Assembly: GCA_025200525.1 (NCBI GenBank)
Contig: CM045767.1
Coordinates: 9,283,273-9,347,272, forward strand
Direction of reading: 5' to 3'
Length of the DNA: 64,000 bases
Source of the DNA: Camellia lanceoleosa
Lineage: Eukaryota > Streptophyta > Magnoliopsida > Ericales > Theaceae
Under the pieces are notes generated by a model. That model had not been told where the DNA came from and did not search any database. It was given only the letters and a program-made list of their open reading frames with translations. Position 1 is the stretch's first letter; each line of letters opens with the position of its first letter. Below, piece by piece: positions 21,737-34,071 of this stretch. Position numbers and translations under genes: made by a program.

Positions 21737-22431
21737 ATAAAATTAATAATCATTCTATTATTTTTCTCTCTCAATCTCTCAATTTTCTTAGTGATTCAAA
21801 AATTGAGTTGGGAGCTAAATCAATTTTTTCTCATTTCTCCAATGACTAGGACAAAGAGAAATCGATTTATTTTTTCTTCTTTAAAAATTGAGTTGGGAGA
21901 TAAATCAATGTCTTCGTATTTCTCCAATGACTAGGACAAAGAGAAATCGATTTTTTTTTTCTTTTTTTTTTTCCCCCTTTTCTAAATCATTCAATCCAAA
22001 TGGAGTGTAACAATTTCTCAAACAAACTTAATAGGTCATTTGGATAATATTATTAAGGGACATTTACACACAAGTTCTAGTTTAGGAATTTATATTTTAT
22101 TAAGTCCAAACTAAGATTTTTTAGATCTTCAAGTCCCATTAAATTTTTAATAATCGAAATTGTCCTTTAAACAATGATTGTTCATCATTTATGATTATCT
22201 ATAAAGGAATATGATGATTTGATATTTATTTTGATTTTCAAAATTTTAAAATATCAACTTTCAAATTGAAAAAACTAAATAAAAAAAAATTATGTGCCAA
22301 AAAAAACAAAAACTAATCAGTGTGTTTGATTTCAATTTTTTGAAAACTGAGTTTTTTTTTGTGTTTTTTTATTTTTAGTAAATATTTTTGAAATTTTAAG
22401 CTTTTTTTTTTTTTTTTTTATACTTTTTTAG

Positions 22432-23066
22432 ATGCATCTTACTTAAATGTATCTAAAAAGTAAAATATTTCAAAAAATTAATAAATATACAAAAATATAC
22501 TGCATTTTCATATATATATATATTTTTTTGGTATTGGTTGAATTTTTGAAAGATTTTTTTCACAAATATTATACTTTTAAGTGTATTTATGTTAGATATG
22601 TCTAAAATTTTAAAAAATTGCTTAAAATATTAAAAAATTAGTAAAAACAAAAAAAAATTACAGAAAATAAGAAAGTAAAATTTTCTAAAAAGGGTTTTTA
22701 GAAAATCCAAACCAAGCAAAGTTTTTTTTTTTTTGAAAAAAAATTTGATGCATCTTACTTAGATGTATCTAGAAAGTAAAATATTTCAAAAAATTAATAA
22801 ATACACAAAAATACGAAAAATATATTGCATTTTCAATTTTTTTTTTTGTATTTTTGGTATTTGTTGAATTTTTTAAAGATTTTTTTTCACAAAAATTATA
22901 CTTTTAAGTGTATTTATGTTAGATATGTCTAAAAATTTTAAAAATTGCTTAAAATATTAAAAAAATTAATAGAAATAAAAAAATACGAAAAAATAAGAAA
23001 GTAAAATTTTCTAAAAAGGGTTTTTAGAAAACCCAAACCAAGCAAAGTTATTTTTTTTTGAAAAAA
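22432..23066. repeat. 317-bp tandem duplication
   Basis: GATGCATCTTACTT(A/A)GATGTATCT and the following AT-rich 300 bp occur at 22432 and again at 22749, both ending near CCAAACCAAGCAAAG. Copy 2's block (about 31560-31880) has only one unit. Confidence 0.8.
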
Positions 23067-23511
23067 ATTAAAAAATTTGTATCTATAAAGGAGCACGATG
23101 ATGAAACATTGATATGCAAAATTGAAAAAAAAAAAAAAACTTTAAAAATAACAAAACTGATAATGTTCTCAGTTTTGTTAGATAGTTAAATCAAATTAAT
23201 AAGTAGAAGGTCAAAAACGTTTAATCTCTCATGCTTTGTTTTTTTATCAGTTAGTGAAACAATTATTTGGAACATTGCTAAGCAAAATTGATAATGTTGT
23301 TAGTTTTAAAAATCGAAAAATGACGATATTATCAGTTTTATTAAATAGGATTTAATGGTTCAAAAAATCTTAAATAAGACCTAAACTACTATGACATTTG
23401 TAAATAGGACTTTTAAGTAATTAATTCTATTATTAATGAGATAATTTAAACAATTGATCAATGAACTATTTGGTTTCTTAAAATTATGTGGTGACCTCAA
23501 AAATTTTCTAC

Positions 23512-23518
23512 TATAAAA
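23512..23518 (+). promoter_or_regulatory. TATA box of MLP copy 1
   Basis: CTATAAAAAGGG, 113 bp before the ATG; conserved at 32220 and 36971 in the other copies. Confidence 0.75.
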
Positions 23519-23624
23519 AGGGTTGAGGGCCAAAGTTTTTCTTCACCACTACTGCCTCCTTCCAAGTACATTCTCAATTGGTTTGCTATTTACTTTTTGT
23601 GTGTAATTTTACTAGGAAAGAGAG

Positions 23625-25817
23625 ATGGGTCTAAAAGGCAAAGTAGTGAGGCAAATCGAGATTAAGTCTGATGGGGATGTGTTTCATGAGGTGTTCAGCG
23701 CCAGACCACATCACATATACAACATGTCCCCTGATCATGTACAGAGTGTTGAGTTGCTTGAAGGCCAATGGGGCACTCCTGGTTGTGTCATCTTCTGGAA
23801 ATACACTCATGGTAATATATATATATAAAAGTAGTTTTACAGTCTCAAAGTATCTTAAAAATACTTACAAAAACATAGTTAATGGTTGAGATTAAGGAGT
23901 AATTTGAGGACTTGGTAAAAAGACTTTTTACCGAGTTCTTTCAAAAAAGACACAAAAAAATCACCAAAAGAGTCAAAAAGTCAACATTTTACCAATTTCT
24001 CAAAACACCTCTAATTTCATATGTGGACTCCATTATACAATGAATAAATCTAAACCACGACCCCTTTTCTGATTCAATTCCTTGTATGTATATCTAGTCC
24101 ATAGACTTTCTAATATTATATTGAGCAATATCATTTCTATATTTAACAAGCATGTAATATGGGTGAAAGTTGACATGTGTTTAGAACATCTCCAATGGAT
24201 CTTGACATTTCAATTTAGTTAAAGTTATATTTTAAATATATGTTACGGTGTTAAAATGTCATATTTTGACAAACTTACTTTTGTAGTGTATTGTTATTTT
24301 TTGCCCGATCACTATATAATTTAAATTTTACCATACCATGAGATCGTGTATATCTAATTTTATGTATTCACAGTGTCTTTAAATTTAACTTTCAATTACC
24401 AAAAAAAAGAGTACTATAATAATCAATATTTATAAAAAAATATCAATTCTTTAGTTTGATTTGAGGCCTTGTTTGGCTGGAAGTTATTTGGTTAAAATAG
24501 TCAATAAAGACAAGATAGCTAATAGCCAATAAGATAAAATGTCACATCTAATTCATAATTATTTCACTTTTTTTTTCCTGACCATCAAATCAATTGAAAA
24601 AAAAAAATCAATTATCATCCCAAACACAACTTTTTCGTTAGGCTAAAATAGTCAAAAATTCAAATAATCAACTAAAATAACTTATTCCCAAATGGGGCTG
24701 AATAATTAATTACTTGACCTTTGGTGGTCCTTATGTTTTTCTCCTTTTATCATTTTGGTCCTTGTACTTTCAATTGGTTCAATTTTGACCTTTAATTTTA
24801 TATTTTTGTTTCAATTTGGTACAATTGATAATATTGTTAGTGTTTTTTTTAAGAAATATTATCACTAAATTAATTAAGGCTAACTTACTGAGTAAGTTTA
24901 TAATTTTTTTCTTAAAAATATAACAATGACACTTATGTGCATATTTTTCATAAAAAATACTAAAAATTGTAATCAATTGAACTAAATTGAGATAAAATTA
25001 AAAATTTAAGGTCAAAATCAAGCCAATTAAAATTATAGGGACTAAAATGACACAAAAATCAAAACACAAGGACTACCATTGTAATTTATCTATTAATTAA
25101 TTAAAAGTCAATGATTAAACATTCATGATGCTAAAATTTTATATGATGCTCCTAGCGTGCTAAATTTGACACGAGTATAACATTATGTTTAATTTGGCAC
25201 GATATATAGCAGACTGATATCAAATTTTAGTAATAATATGCTATGTAACACAATTGGAGTTGCTTTTACTTTAACGTTTCCATTTATGGAGTAGTGTGTG
25301 ATAGATAATTACTTTGGATATATATAGGTTACACTAGATTTTATATTTATGAGTTGTTGTAATAATTTCCTCGCATTAAAAAGCAAAATTTAGTCTATAG
25401 TTTTAACAATTATATAGACGACCAAATAGGAAAAAATTGTGATTAACTATAATTTTGCCTACTACAAAGTTTTATTTTTTGTGAATATGATTTCAATTTT
25501 TTTTTAAAATTTTTTTTCTGCTTGATGATGTTATTATGTGATATACCACAGAGGGAAAGCCGAAGACTTGCAAGCAAATTATCACAGAATTAGATGTGGC
25601 GAAAAGGTCAACCACATACAAGGTTATTGAAGGTGATCTCTTGCAGGAGTACAAGACCTTTACCTTCATTCTTAAGGTTGAACCAAAAGGCCAAAACAAC
25701 TTGGTGACTTGGACCCTTGAATATGAGAAGCTCAATGAACAAATTGATGCTCCAAATAGTATGATGGACACTGTTATGACTGTGTGCAAAGATATTGAGA
25801 CCTACCATCTCAAGTAA
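23625..25817 (+). CDS. MLP-like protein (major latex protein, Bet v 1 superfamily), copy 1
   Basis: Two exons, 23625-23811 and 25552-25817, join after the first base of codon 63 to 150 residues, the usual MLP length. Exon 1 begins MGLKGKVVRQIEIKSDGDVF and has the family's ARPHHIYNMSP and LLEGQWGTPGCVIFWKYTH; exon 2 has KVIEGDLLQEYKTF, the glycine loop of the Bet v 1 fold (about residues 86-98), then LVTWTLEYEKLNE and the final helix ending DIETYHLK. The single intron at this site is conserved in the family. MLPs are small cytosolic proteins with a hydrophobic cavity that bind lipophilic ligands and are linked to defence and stress; the ligand here is unknown. A TATA box lies 113 bp upstream. 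First of three tandem copies. Confidence 0.93.
24465..24700. mobile_element. MITE in intron of MLP copy 1
   Basis: GGCCTTGTTTGGCTGGAAGT at the left pairs with CCCAAATGGGGCTG at the right; also found in copy 2's intron (about 34252-34490). Ends are approximate. Confidence 0.5.
24712..25090. mobile_element. Foldback element in intron of MLP copy 1 (shared with copy 2)
   Basis: Homologous to 34506-34887. CATTTTGGTCCTTGTACTTT near the left pairs with the GACTAAAATGACAC...AAGGACTA words near the right. The flank ATTAATTA occurs on both sides, with decay at the left edge. Confidence 0.7.
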
Positions 25818-26479
25818 TATATATATATATATATATATTTATGGTTATATATATGGTGTGATGGTAAGGAGTGTTTGTGTGTCTATTGAGAATAAAGACA
25901 ATATGCATCCGATGAGATGAGAGCTATTGTGTAAGATAACAACAGGGTTCGAATCGTATTGTCAGTAAAACGTCTACATGTGAAAAATATATATAATATT
26001 TGGTTGTTGCTTGTATGCATAATGCATCTATATAAATATATTTGTTTGTGTAATTGGTTTGGTGAAGTTTTCTATTCTGATGTCAAATTAATTGTTTGAA
26101 TTTTTCAATGTTAAGTCTCAACTCAACTTTACTACATGATTTAGAGTTAAAAGAGATTTATCAATCATTTAAAATGAGATGAATTGGAATAGAGAAAATG
26201 AGATAGAAGTATCTTGTACTCTGCATATGTGCAAACAACACTAATTAATAACTCATATTAACATAGTCACATACACGATGAATTAAAATTCAACATCTCA
26301 CATCTCTCATAAAATTTTAGATATTTAACCGTAATGGTGCTATAATGCCTACTATTTTTCGCTCTCAAGAATGGAAAAGGGGGTCATAGCTCAAAATACA
26401 TTTGGATTGGAAGGTGTTATTGACCCATGGTAGGCTTAGATTGGGATCCATTTCAATAATCTAAACCGTAATTAGATTG
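25818..26479. other. 3' flank of MLP copy 1
   Basis: No gene. Homologous to 35784-36420. A (TA)n tract follows the stop codon. Confidence 0.65.
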
Positions 26480-27265
26480 GATTGGAGGGGTCTAGAGGGT
26501 GAAAATGATATATTTTTATAGTTGAAGAGGTTAAAATGTATGAGTTTATGATAAAATAATATTCACTAATAATTTAGAGGGTCTTAGTATAAATAGCCTA
26601 TTTTGAAAACATGTGTTTTAATTATTATTTTTCTTTATATTTATTTTTTCTTGTTTTATAATTTATTTTTTCTGTGTCTATAGAATTTTTTTCTTGACAA
26701 TGAAGAAAAATTTACCACTAAAATGAAGTAGTTTTTTTCGTTTCTTTTGTGAGGAATCCATTCGAGAGAGCCACCACAGGCCATACCCTTACCAAATCAT
26801 TGACTTATGCATTTCTAGGACCCATCCAAATGAAAGTAATCAAAATCCAAGACCCATCCCATTTGGAGAGATCTACAAAGTGAAAATGATATATTTTTAT
26901 AGTTGAAGGGGTTAAAATGTACGAGTTTATAATAAAATGATATTCGATAATAATTTAGAGTCTTAGTGTAAATAGCCTATTTTGAAAACTTGTGTTTTAA
27001 ATGTTATTTTTCTTATCGTTCAAAAAAAATGTTATTTTTCTTTATATTTATTTTTTCCCTCTTTATAATTTATTTTTTCTGTGTCTATAGAATTTTTTCT
27101 TGACAATGAAGAAAAAATTACCACTAAAATGACGTAGTTTTTTTCATTTCTTTTGTGAGGGATCCATTCAAGAGAGCCACCATAGGCCATACCCTTACCA
27201 AATCATTGACCTATGCATTTCTAGGACCCATCCAAATGAAAGTAATCAACATCCAAGGCCCATAT
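26480..27265. repeat. Tandemly doubled segment at the start of duplicated block B
   Basis: A unit of about 390 bp (26490-26870, then 26871-27265) with AGTGAAAATGATATATTTTT and CATACCCTTACCAAATCATT occurs twice here and once at 15480-15790 in block A. Confidence 0.8.
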
Positions 27266-28485
27266 GCGTCCGGATCCTCTAGAGTGATCCTGTGAAGTGA
27301 TCCTCTAGAGTGATCCTTTATGAAGCGACACGTGTCCCATTAATGGAATCAATGGCTAAGATGATTTCTCTCCAAAACGACGTCGTTTTGGTTAATCGGA
27401 CCAAAAAAAAAAATTTCTTTTTTGCAAAGTTTGCAGATCGAGAAGGAGGATGAGGAGAGAGAGTTGAGGAAGAAGAACAAAGCCATCGCGGCCCAATGCT
27501 ACCTCACCGCCACCAGACACCGATTCATATTGGCTACAACTCTTACCTTGATTTTGTAGCTTTGGTGTTTGTTGTTTCTCCTCACAAAGAATCATCTCCA
27601 AACTTACCATAACATAATACTATGAAATGTTAAGCAAGGAAAGAAGATACCACCACTGAAATATGAGGTCAATATCAAGTTCACGATCCAATTCCTCAAT
27701 TTCTTTGTTGTCATCAACCACTGCCCGACTGAGGTCAAATTTTAGAAGTGAAGCATATAGAGATATATGTTTCTTGCGCAACCTTGCATACAACTTCAGA
27801 CTTTGATCTGGGTTTTCTTTCTTCTTGAATCCAAAAAAATATCAGTTTAGAAATCTAGACAACGATAGTGTTGTCTAGATTTCAAATGCATCTTGTGTAA
27901 ATGTTATTGCAGTATTGCCAAGATATTCTAAGGTCAGATTTCAATCCTATTTCATTTTTTTAATTTGTTTTTTATTTTTTATTTTTTGGGTGAATAAGTT
28001 TTTCAATTTCTATTTCTTCATTGTTTTTCGTTTTTTTGCTGTGTTGGGTTAATGGGTTTGATACCTTAGGAAGTTCATCGCCATGGACGACATCGAATTC
28101 ATTTTCATGTGGATTTCTCTGCAAATCCACCCATTTTCTTCTTCATCTCTCAAACCCATCAAAATCTCTACAAAATCTCCATCGTTGAAGCTTCTTGAAG
28201 AATAGATTCGGGCAACACGACTTCCGCAAAAAATTGTGGATCAAATTTTGCAAAAAAAATTTGCAGAGAAAATTTTTTCCTCAGCTCTCTCTCTCTCTCC
28301 TCTTCTTCCCTCTTGATCTGCAAACTCTGCAAATTTATTTATTTATTTTTTTGGGTCATCAAAATGACGTCGTTTTAGAGAGGGTTCATCTCAGCCATTG
28401 ATTCCATTAATGGGACATGTGTCACGCCATAAAAGATTACTCTAAAGGATCACTTCACAGGATCATTTTAGGGGATTCGGACGTA
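27266..28485. mobile_element. Pack-MULE-like element carrying a host gene fragment
   Basis: 1220 bp, begins GCGTCCGGATCCTC and ends GGGGATTCGGACGTA; inverted ends extend well over 100 bp (both carry GATCC(T)GTGAAGTGATCCT, ACGACGTCGTTTT and AATCAATGGCT-type words). Flanked by GCCCATAT on both sides (27258-27265, 28486-28493), a duplication of 8-9 bp. The uninterrupted site is visible at 15783-15790. The size of the inverted ends and the duplication fit Mutator-like elements. The interior carries a minus-strand gene fragment and no transposase. Confidence 0.85.
27620..27829 (-). pseudogene. Captured exon-like fragment in the Pack-MULE-like element
   Basis: The minus strand has a 69-codon open stretch without low complexity: it includes LKLYARLRKKHISLYASLL, then KFDLSRAVVDDNKEIEELDR and a C-terminal LIFQWW before a TAG. 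The helical, charged composition is unlike the AT-rich surroundings. A GTAAGAG donor-like site lies further along at about 27550. I do not recognise the parent gene; it is likely a fragment of a conserved plant protein picked up by the element. Confidence 0.5.
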
Positions 28486-29583
28486 GCCCATATATCACCG
28501 GATCATAGTGAACTTTTTGTGGCCATAGTGAACTTTTTAATGCAAAATAAAAATTGTACTTTTTAGATTCACCAATGATTCAAAATTTTAAATTAAAAAA
28601 TGCTAAAATTTAAAAGAAAAAAAATCACTAAAGACAAAAGTGCACATTTTTTTGGCTTCTTTTTTGTTAATTTTTAATTTTTTTTTTTGAATTTATCCCA
28701 AAAGTCTGCATTAAGAAAAAGTTCACTATGAAAACAAATCCAAATATAAATAGTTATATTTAATGAAATTAAATGACAACCACGACCAATCAACGAAGAA
28801 GTATTTATTTAATGAAGAATATTGGAGACTCTCAAAATTCGACACCATTACTCCCACTCCCAATTAATTTATAATTACTCATTATTTGTTTATTTATTTA
28901 TTTATTTTTCTTCTCTCCCTCCCTCTCATAAATGTGTGTGGGGCTGTGGGGTCCTACGTCCCTATCACAGCTATTATTTAATTTGTAGTACAAAAATGCT
29001 TGGAACCTTTAATTAGAGGTGTCACTAGTGATATAGCAGTGGGTTCCACCTATTGTCACTGTCAGTGCTGTGTCTGTTTTTTTTTTTTTTTTTTTTTTTC
29101 ACCTCATTAGAGATGTGTTTAAAGTTTCTAAATTAAAGATCTCTAGCATCAGTGTTTGTAGTATTGAGAAGTTTAGAACCTGCTAAAAATCTTGTCAGGG
29201 GCATCCAAAGCTTGTTATCTTGAATCTCTTTGTCCGTTTCTGTTCTGATCCAAATGAACTCTTGAATCACTATGTTTAGATATTTAGGTTAGAAAAGGAG
29301 GAGAAAATAAAGAGTGGTTTGAGATGAATTTTAGAAGTGTACTTTTTGGCACTTTAGATAAAAAAAAAAAAGAAAAAAAAAAAAGGTTATTTGGGATAAT
29401 TTTTTAACTTTTTATAAAAAAATATGTATTAAAATGTCGTATAAAATTACAAAATTATCGTATTACCCCTAATGCTCCCTATGCGTACTGACAGTGATTG
29501 TTTATGAAGCCAGTACGGAGCATTGCTTTGAAGTTGTGTGGTGGGCAGCATACATCACAAGATATATAGGAGCAGCTTGTCTC

Positions 29584-29957
29584 CAGTCTGAGAACGGATT
29601 GGACAGTGCTGTTCGGTTCGTGAGGGCCCATCATGGATCCCGTTTTGATAATCCGAATCATTCAATGTGTAGAACTCGTTAAGTACTACATACTTGTAAA
29701 AAATCACGTTGATCGGATATCGATAATTATCTCATTGGATCAATTTTTTGTTAACCATTAATTTGTTCACTATTCATTTTTTTTTTATTTTTTTATATAA
29801 AACTGATTTGATCATATAGTTATCGATATCCAATCAGTGTAATTTGTTATAAGCATATAGTACTCAACGAGTTTTACACATTGAACGGTTCAAATTATCA
29901 AAAAGGGACTCGTGATAAGCCTCCATGAGCCGAACAATACCGTCCTCTGTAAATTTT
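29584..29957. mobile_element. Foldback element (family of 6131-6529)
   Basis: GTTTTGATAATCCGAATCAT and ATCGGATATCGATAATTATC on the left pair with the right half (GATATCCAATCAG, GAACGGTTCAAATTATC); the outer ends pair around TGTTCGGTTCGTGAGGGC / CATGAGCCGAACAA. It is missing at the paralogous site in block A. Confidence 0.65.
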
Positions 29958-30186
29958 TTTGTGTATCCGCCTGTGAACATTTGTACCATCACTTCAGATT
30001 GTACTATCACTTCAATACAAAGTTTGCGTGTATTTTTTTTTGTGCACCTCCTGTGTAAATTTGTTTTTATTTTTTATTTTTTTCATGAATAGTAATAACT
30101 TTTTGACTTTTTTTTTTTTTGTGGAACTTTTTGATTTTTTTTGTCTTTTATAGAATATGCCAAACAAGCACTAAATGATTTGTTAA

Positions 30187-30450
30187 GGTTTTATTTAGGA
30201 GTTGGTTGTTTTAGTTAGTTATTCAGATTTTTTTTTTGGACTATTTTAATCTAATTAAAAAAATTGTATTTGGAAAGTTAGTTGATTTTTATTTATTTAT
30301 TATTATTTTTTTTTGTAATTGATTTTATGGTTCTGACAAAAAAAGTAAAATGATTATGAGTTAGATGTAACATTTTGTCTTATTGACTATTTTAGTTTAT
30401 TTTGTCTTTTTGTGATCTATTTTAGTCCAAACTTCTTTCCAAACAAGGCT
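30187..30450. mobile_element. Tourist-like MITE (paralogue of 21132-21381)
   Basis: GGTTTTATTTAGGAGTTG and TCTTTCCAAACAAGGCT inverted ends, flanked by TAA. Confidence 0.6.
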
Positions 30451-32219
30451 TAAATTAGGAGAGAAAGAAAGGAGGAGACAAAAGCTTGAGATTTATCTCC
30501 CCTTGTTTAGTTAAAATAGAGAGAAAAGAAAGAAAATAATGGTTTTTCTCTCATCTTGTTTGGATAAACTATATAAAAGAAAAAGTAAAAATCTTACAAG
30601 TTATATTAATAAAATATCATTTTATTTTTTTAGTACCCAGATAGAAAATATTGATATTATACAAAATTAATGATCATTCTATTACTTTTCTCCCTCAATC
30701 TCTCAATTTTTTTTTGGGTGATTCAAAAATTGAGTTGGCAATAAATCAGTTTTTTCTTATTTCTCCAATGACTAGGACAAGGAGAAATCGATTTATTTTT
30801 TCTTCTTAAAAACTTAAGTTAGGAGATAAATCAATTTCTTCCTATTTTGCCAATGACTAGGACAAAGATAAATCGATATATATATTTTTTTCTCTCTAAA
30901 TCATTCCATTCAAACGGAATGTAACAATTTCTCAAGCAAACTTAATAGGAATGGAATGTAACAATTTCTCAAGCAAACTTAATAGGATCATTTGGATAAT
31001 ACTATTAATGAGATAATTTAAACAACGGATATTTATACAAGTCCTAATCTATGAACTTATACTCTATTAAGTCCTAACTAAGATTTTTTGGATCTTCTAA
31101 TCCTATTAAATTTTTAATAGTCGGAATTATTCTTTAAACAATAATTGTTTATCATTTATAATTATCTATAAAGGAATATAATGATTTGATATTTGTTTTG
31201 ATTTTCAAAACTTTAAAACATCAATTTTCAAATTGAAAAAAAAAATAAAAAATATATATATATGTGCAAAAACTTTTTTTTTTTGAAAAAATTGAATTAT
31301 TTTTTTGTGCAAAACTGAAAATTTTGTGTCTATAAAGGAGCATGATGATGGAACATTAATGTGCAAAAATGAAAAAAAAATTAAAAATAAAAAAACTGAT
31401 AATATTCTCAGTTTTAAAATTAAAAAAAAAAACTATTCAGTGTGTTTGGTTTGAGTTTTCTGGATTAAGTTTTGTGAAAACTGAATTTTTTGGCTTTCGA
31501 ATTCTTTTGTTTTTAGTGAATATTTTTTTAATTTTAAACATTTTTTTTTTTTACTTTTTTAGATGCACCTTGTTAGATATATCTAAAAAGTAAAAAATTT
31601 GTGAAAAATATTTTAGAAAATTAATAAATACATAAAAATAAAAAAAATGTATTGAATTTTTGTATTTTTTTTTTGTATTTTTGGTATTTAATGAATTTTT
31701 AAAAGATTTTTTTTACAATTTTTTTACTTTTTAGGCGTATTTATGTTAGCTGTGTCTAAAAAGTAAAAAAAATTCTTAAAATATTAAAAAAATTCAGTAA
31801 AAACAAAAAAAAAAAAAGCGAAAAATAAGAATGTAAAATTTTCTGAAAAGTGTTTTCTGAAAAATGAAAACAAGCAAGCTGATTAATGTTCTCAGTTTTA
31901 TTGGATAGTTGAATCAAACCAATAAGTAGAAAGGCAAAAACATTTAATCTCATGCTAAATTGTTTTTATCAATTAATGAAACAATTATCTGGAATATTAC
32001 TATGCAAAATTGGTAATGTTCTTAGTTTTAAAAATTTTAAAAAAATGATAATATTTTCAGTTTTATTAAATAAAATTTATTAATTTAAAAAATCTTAAAT
32101 AGAATTTGAGCTATTATAACATTTATAAATAGAATTTTTAAGTAATTAACTCTTTAAACAATTGATGAAGGAACTATTTGGTTTCTTAAAATTATGTGGT
32201 GAACTCAAAAATTTTCTAC

Positions 32220-32226
32220 TATAAAA
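32220..32226 (+). promoter_or_regulatory. TATA box of MLP pseudogene copy 2
   Basis: CTATAAAAAGGG, 111 bp before the ATG, unchanged although the coding frame is broken. Confidence 0.65.
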
Positions 32227-32789
32227 AGGGTTGAGGGCCAAAGTTTTTCTTCACCACCATTACCTCCTTCCAAGTACATTCTCAATTGGTTTGTTATTTA
32301 CTTTTTGTGTAATTTTACTAGGAAAGAGAGATGGGTCTAAAAGGCAAAGTAGAGAGGCAAATGGAAACCAAGTCTGATGGGGATGTTGTTTCATGAGGTG
32401 CTCAGTACCAGACCGTATCACATATACAACATATCCCCTGATCATGTACAGAGTGTTGAGTTGCTTGAAGGTCAATGGGGGCACTCCTGGTTGCGTCATC
32501 CTCTGGAAATACACTCATGGTAATATATATATATATATATAAAAGTAGTGTTACAGTCTTAAAGTATTTTAAAAATACTTTAAAAACACAATTAATGATT
32601 GAAATTAATTTCATATGTGAATTTCATTTTACAAAGAATAAATCTCAACTACACCTCATTTCTGATTCAATTCCTTGTATGTACGTCTCGTCCATAGACT
32701 TTTTGATATTATATTGAGCAATATCATTTCTATATTTAACAAGCATGTAATATGGGTGAAAGTTGGCATGTGTTTAGAACATCTCCAGC

Positions 32790-33603
32790 CAGTGGTGGAG
32801 CCAGAAAATCAAATTAGAGGGGACATTTATTAATTATATTATTGAAAAATTTTACAAAAATACTTAACGCAAGTTTTTACGATTGATTTCAAGGAACATA
32901 AAAAAAAATAATGTTATCATGGACAATATAAAAACATATGGATATAAGTTTTAAAATAAATTATATAATGATAAAAAAAAATTATATAAAATTTGATTAA
33001 AAATTCAATATAATGGTAATACCACGTTATCATTAGTATGTGATATCACCAATTAATAGTAAATAAACACATAGAGAATGAACCTCACATGTCAGATGTA
33101 ACTAACAATCCAATAAGTTTCATATCTTTATAGTTATACTGTCATGTCAATAATAATGACATCACCGTTACATTCAAAAATTTTCATAGATGATATGGTT
33201 TATAATAGTCTCTTTATTTTCATTCAAAACAACTCTTATTGTTCTCATAATTTTTAAAATGTTATTGACATTTCACTCTAATAATATTTTTATAATTTTT
33301 TTTATTTAAAATATTTTCTTTATATTTGCAACAAAACAACAACAACAACAACAATGCCCAATTAGTACACATTAATGTGTGTTTGAGAGGAGAAAAATTG
33401 AACACACACCTAACCTTTGACATAATACACAAAGTGGTGGTCCCAAGACTTGAACCCATAACCTTAAGGTTATTAGGCCAAGTCTTAACCATTAAATCAA
33501 TAATCATCCTCTTTCTTTATATTTGCAAAAAAAAAAAAAAAAAAAATCCCAAAATTCAGGGGGGGCACGTAAACCCCCTCGTCCCTTGCTACCTCCGCCC
33601 CTG
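32790..33603. mobile_element. Non-autonomous hAT element of Tip100 type, intron of MLP copy 2
   Basis: Ends CAGTGGTGGAGCC and CCTCCGCCCCTG are the Tip100-like termini. Flanked by a perfect 8-bp TCTCCAGC (32782-32789, 33604-33611). The same position in copy 1 (about 24186) has the target once and no insert. No transposase; a SINE is nested inside. Confidence 0.9.
33332..33511 (-). mobile_element. tRNA-derived SINE nested in the hAT element
   Basis: On the minus strand the 180-bp unit has an A-box-like TGGTTAAGACTTGG and a B-box-like GGTTCAAGTCT near its head (about 33440-33495) and ends in a (TTG)n tail at 33332-33355. It is flanked by a 17-bp direct repeat, TTTCTTTATATTTGCAA (33315-33331 and 33512-33528), the target duplication expected of LINE-assisted insertion. 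The pol III boxes identify it as tRNA-related; the tRNA type is not clear. Confidence 0.82.
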
Positions 33604-33682
33604 TCTCCAGCAGATCCTGGCATTTCAATTTAGTTAAAGTCATATTTTAATATATTACGATGTTAAAATGTCATATTTGGAT

Positions 33683-34071
33683 GGATTTAGGGTGGCTGCT
33701 GTGCAGGGGTGCACAACAGTCACTGTTGTGCAGACTAATGGATCTATTTCTGGGCTCATTTTGATAATCTGAACCGTTCACATTTTAACATATATCAAGT
33801 AAAACATACCTGTAAAAAATCAAATTAATCGGATATCGTTTACACTTTCATCAACTCATATTTGTATTCATTTTAATACTTTAAATCACAATTATTGTTT
33901 ATTTTTGTAGATACAAATGTGAGTGGATGAATGGGTAATTGATATCTGATTAACTTGATTTTTTGCAATTATATTCTACTTGATGTATTCTAAAATGTGA
34001 ACGGTTCGGATTATTAAAATGGATCCCGAAATGGGCCCATTGGGCTGCACAACAACAACCACCCCAAATCC
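33683..34071. mobile_element. Foldback element in intron of MLP copy 2
   Basis: Ends GGATTTAGGGTGGCTGCTGT and CAACCACCCCAAATCC are inverted and pairing continues through ATCGGATATC words. Absent from copy 1's intron. Flanking 9-mers agree only partly, so the duplication has decayed or the edge is a few bases off. Confidence 0.7.

Larger units (their letters stand above)
20867..23511. other. Upstream region of MLP copy 1
   Basis: No gene. Homologous to 28745-32219 upstream of copy 2, apart from unique insertions in each. Holds a Tourist-like MITE, a 151-bp foldback element and a 317-bp tandem duplication listed separately. Confidence 0.7.
28486..32219. other. Upstream region of MLP pseudogene copy 2
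   Basis: No gene. Matches 19150-19431 then 20867-23511, with extra insertions at about 28810-28980 and 29310-30165 that copy 1 lacks. A T run of 23 is at 29078-29100. Confidence 0.65.

Noticed and set aside
25855..25985. Possible tRNA or SINE after MLP copy 1 (GGGTTCGAATCG resembles a B box)
   Set aside because: No cloverleaf can be formed and no matching A box at proper spacing; the sequence is simply shared 3' flank of the MLP copies.
29479..29682. Open frames on both strands at a foldback element
   Set aside because: They fall in the inverted arms of the element; mirrored frames are expected there.
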